A stretch of 6,840 bases of DNA. Origin: an uncultured Bacillota bacterium (GTDB lineage: Bacteria; Bacillota; Clostridia; UBA1381). Below are positions 4,386-6,840 of the stretch, in pieces. The stretch spans positions 1-6,840 of the forward strand of contig CASFSH010000075.1 of the NCBI GenBank assembly GCA_949297205.1, in the 5' to 3' direction. Every line of letters begins with the position of its first letter. The stretch's first letter is position 1. The position numbers were made by a program, and so were the translations under genes. The notes beneath the pieces are model-generated. The model searched no databases, was not told the DNA's origin, and saw only the letters and a list, made by a program, of their open reading frames with translations.

Positions 4386-6543
4386 CTGTTCTTGTTTCCT
4401 CATTCCATTCAACATTGAATCCGAGTTCTTCACTTAAAAATCTTAACGGAACAAGTGTTTTATCATTGATAAGCCTTGCAGGAACATCCATAGCTTTTGA
4501 AACATCATTCACAACTGCTGTTGTGTTATCAATAGAAAACATAATCGTTGTATTCTCGTCATTTACAAGTGCTGTATTTGTATCAGCTATCCAGTCAACT
4601 TCTGCTCCCAGTGTTTCAAAAATAAACCTTAAAGGAACAAGCGTTCTGTCATTTTCAATTACAGGCATTGTATCAAATCCTAAAATTTCACCATTGACCT
4701 CAACGTATGCGGTTTCACCGTGTTGTAAGGCAGTCTGTATGTCGTTCATATTAAATGTCAGTTTAAATCCATATTCACTATACACAATACTTTCATTTGC
4801 AGAATAAAATATATCATCTTTATTATTTGTGCTTCTTTCGGACAGCTTAATAAAATCATCAGATATTCTGACTTTTGTATAGTAAACACCGTCATCGGAA
4901 AAGCCTATAAAGACTCCGTCAGACAACATCATTTTAGCTACATATATCCCATTTATAATATAAACATTGTTATCTGTTTTGGTTTCATAATTTATTGGGA
5001 CAAAACCAGACGGTCCGTTCTTTAATTTTATATTATCTATAGTGTCTCTTGATGTATAAGAAATATTGCTTGATGTTTGTCTATCGTATTCAGGGAGCAA
5101 AACAGACTTACTGTTGCTTATCGGCACTTCTGTCATATCATTTTCAACAACCCAATTTTCCATATCGTCAGAACTCAGAATTGTATATTTATCTTTATTT
5201 ATTAAGTCTCCTATTTTAACATAATATCTGTTGCCGCAATACGCCATATCGCATACATCACCATCGAATAAATATGTTTTTACTACATTCCATTCATTAT
5301 CAAGCAAAAATAATGTGCGCCCGTTTTCCAAAGCGCCGCCGCGACCTTTCGGATCTTCATATCCTCCAACACGAGCTATATAATATTCGCCTGTATATTT
5401 TATTGTTGTTGCACCTTTTTGATACATTGAAAGATAATTTTCACTCGATATACTTGATTGTGAGTAATTTATAGCATCTCTTGATTGTAATACTGTCGAA
5501 TCATATTTAATATATTCTTTTCCTGTCCATATCGGTTTCTGTTCTGAAGGTGGAACATATTGAATTTTATCACATATTCTCGTCTCATTGAGATTTACTA
5601 AAGCATGACTGCTGTTCTGATAAATCGACAACGGAATATACTCATTCACAATCGGATTAATAGATTTGAAATTTATTTTTTCAAAGGTAAAACCATCATT
5701 TGAATAATAAGCGTCATCAAACGACGAAAAACAAAATATGCCTTCATGTGTTTTCTGCATGATTCTGTCAGAGATAGTGTTTGGTAAATTTGTTGTATAC
5801 TTTGTCCATTCAGTTGTATTATCAAGGCTTATTGAATACGCAACAATAGAATCATTTTCTTCATAGTAAATAACATATGAGTCTCCTATATTTGTAAATA
5901 GCAGCCGCTTTTTATTCGAGTTATTTTTATTCGGCAATTCAGGAAGCACATCCCATGTTATTAAATCAGTTGAATATACAATATTGGGAATTAATCCGTC
6001 TGCAAAATACACATTGTTTATATAACTTACTGTAGGTGAAAAAATATAATGCAGTTTAGACATATTTTCAGCTTGAGAAAAGTCTATTTCTTCAAAATTC
6101 ACAAAATCAGTTGTAAAACCAACTAGTGCAGTTGATGAAGCATATGGTGTGTCTTCATCAGATTGTCTTACTAAATATTTTCCATCTATATACTGAAAAT
6201 CTTTCCCTGCAATAACATTTGATGCTTGTTTGCTCCAATTATATCCGTCAGAAGATTTGTAAACATTGCAATTCGATATGAAAACAAATTCGTCGCCATC
6301 CCAGATAATATTTTCAATATCCGTATAACATACATTCAAAACTTCATTCCATTTTGTCAAATTATCAGATACGCCAATATATCCATTTGTGCCTACCATC
6401 ACATAGACACTTCCGTTATAAGCGCAATCTGTCATTTTAACTTCACGGTCTCTACCGACAACATATGGGATATCTTCGGCATACACAATTGATGTAACAA
6501 GCATCGACATTAACATCATTAAAGTGATAAATATTTTTTTCAT
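4369..6543 (-). CDS. Secreted beta-propeller-like protein with C-terminal copper-amine-oxidase-N (stalk) domain, 724 residues
   Basis: An exported protein. Residues 1-22 are a Sec signal peptide (MKK, hydrophobic core, cleavage after VYA). Residues ~25-600 hold at least eight degenerate Asp-box/BNR-like units: SDNLTKW (59-65), SSDGYNW (97-103), TTDFVNF (144-150), STDLITW (191-197), SNDGFTF (281-287), SRDAINY (354-360), SSDDMENW (457-464), SDDGVYY (549-555). Each follows strands such as 'YVMVGTNG', as in sialidase-like propellers. Residues ~612-724 are a Cu_amine_oxidN1 ('stalk') domain with two units, NDRTLVPLRFIFETLGAEVDW and NDKTLVPLRFLSEELGFNVEW. This module is common on clostridial surface proteins and does not by itself imply copper or oxidase activity. 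No catalytic residues are recognised, so a carbohydrate- or protein-binding surface role is inference. The start has GAGAGG at 6552-6557, 8 bases upstream. It lies 21 bp after the preceding gene, in an operon. Confidence 0.88.
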   Translation of the reverse strand: MKKIFITLMMLMSMLVTSIVYAEDIPYVVGRDREVKMTDCAYNGSVYVMVGTNGYIGVSDNLTKWNEVLNVCYTDIENIIWDGDEFVFISNCNVYKSSDGYNWSKQASNVIAGKDFQYIDGKYLVRQSDEDTPYASSTALVGFTTDFVNFEEIDFSQAENMSKLHYIFSPTVSYINNVYFADGLIPNIVYSTDLITWDVLPELPNKNNSNKKRLLFTNIGDSYVIYYEENDSIVAYSISLDNTTEWTKYTTNLPNTISDRIMQKTHEGIFCFSSFDDAYYSNDGFTFEKINFKSINPIVNEYIPLSIYQNSSHALVNLNETRICDKIQYVPPSEQKPIWTGKEYIKYDSTVLQSRDAINYSQSSISSENYLSMYQKGATTIKYTGEYYIARVGGYEDPKGRGGALENGRTLFLLDNEWNVVKTYLFDGDVCDMAYCGNRYYVKIGDLINKDKYTILSSDDMENWVVENDMTEVPISNSKSVLLPEYDRQTSSNISYTSRDTIDNIKLKNGPSGFVPINYETKTDNNVYIINGIYVAKMMLSDGVFIGFSDDGVYYTKVRISDDFIKLSERSTNNKDDIFYSANESIVYSEYGFKLTFNMNDIQTALQHGETAYVEVNGEILGFDTMPVIENDRTLVPLRFIFETLGAEVDWIADTNTALVNDENTTIMFSIDNTTAVVNDVSKAMDVPARLINDKTLVPLRFLSEELGFNVEWNEETRTASISK

Positions 6544-6564
6544 TTATAAAACCTCTCTTTCTTT

Positions 6565-6840
6565 TTAATTTATTCGCACGGAATTTGCCATTCCTCCGGC
6601 ATTGCCTGTTGTCAGTACAATATCAATAACAGCATGTATGCCCATTCCGTTTCCCTCTGTTAGTACGCTAATCAAGCTATCTTTTTTCATAGGGTTGCTT
6701 TCACCTTTATATACTGCATAAAGTATTTCATCAGGGTCATTTGGGTTTCTATAAGTTATAACATTATTTGCTGTAGTTTCAAGATCAATATTAATATTTC
6801 TTTGATATGTGCTATGATTATAAATTTCATAATCATAACG
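6565..6840 (-). CDS. Unrecognised protein, C-terminal 91 residues only
   Basis: The frame is open from the right edge (first full codon CGT at 6838-6840) to TAA 6565-6567. The visible part reads RYDYEIYNHSTYQRNINIDL, then TANNVITYRNPNDPDEILYA and VYKGESNPMKKDSLISVLTE, and ends GNAGGMANSVRIN. I do not recognise a family. No membrane helix or cell-wall anchor is visible in this part. Only 21 bp without a terminator separate its stop from the start of the 724-residue secreted protein, so the two are probably co-transcribed, and a linked surface function is possible. Codon use is like its neighbour's. It could be the end of a larger secreted protein. The start and most of the gene lie outside the window. 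Confidence 0.72.
   Translation of the reverse strand, partial: RYDYEIYNHSTYQRNINIDLETTANNVITYRNPNDPDEILYAVYKGESNPMKKDSLISVLTEGNGMGIHAVIDIVLTTGNAGGMANSVRIN

Noticed and set aside
4373..4807. 144-codon plus-strand ORF rich in Ser, Thr and Val
   Set aside because: It is antisense to the stalk domain of the 724-residue gene. Its repeat-like look mirrors the two stalk units, and no ribosome site precedes it.

Overview
The window is AT-rich, with Clostridia-style gene starts (AGGAGG-like ribosome binding sites, TTGNNN/TATAAT-like promoters). The gene families also point to a low-GC anaerobic Bacillota of the class Clostridia, probably host- or biomass-associated: a GH94 phosphorylase, a DUF1540 Cys-rich miniprotein, a SLOG/DUF1273 protein, an Amidase_6 domain protein and a secreted protein with a copper-amine-oxidase-N 'stalk' domain. 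The standard genetic code fits. No rRNA, tRNA, CRISPR array or insertion sequence is visible.

Left part (1-2250, minus strand): a probable operon driven by a good promoter at 2221-2249. It reads a possible 30-residue hydrophobic leader ORF, then an HPr-kinase-like P-loop protein (1411-2106), then the N-terminal 451 residues of a GH94 glycoside phosphorylase (1-1354) that runs off the left edge before its catalytic Asp. The pairing suggests carbohydrate use, but the kinase lacks the hallmarks of true HPrK and its substrate is unknown.

Centre (2287-3218, plus strand): a 158-residue Amidase_6-type cysteine amidase without a signal peptide. It is followed by a DUF1540 miniprotein (57 residues, 8 Cys) with its own candidate promoter and a strong rho-independent terminator at 3179-3218.

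Third block (3238-4220): a SLOG-family (DUF1273/YoqJ-like) gene on the minus strand, broken by one in-frame TAA, lies divergent from an intact Xre-family regulator on the plus strand. Their promoters appear to share one palindromic TTGCAA -35 hexamer, flanked by two inverted repeats that could be operators. This looks like a small self-regulated module whose effector is decaying or specially decoded.

Right part (4191-6840): a hairpin separates the Xre gene from a convergent minus-strand operon. That operon holds an unrecognised protein (C-terminal 91 residues only) and, 21 bp on, a 724-residue secreted protein made of beta-propeller-like repeats and a C-terminal stalk domain. Between the hairpin and the stop codon of this protein is a promoter/RBS/start-like stretch on the plus strand resembling the start of the Xre gene, but with ATA in place of ATG: a possible gene relic.

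No clearly new defence or mobile system is visible. The most unusual points are the split SLOG gene with its shared divergent promoter, the HprK-like/GH94 pairing with a leader ORF, and the relic gene start.
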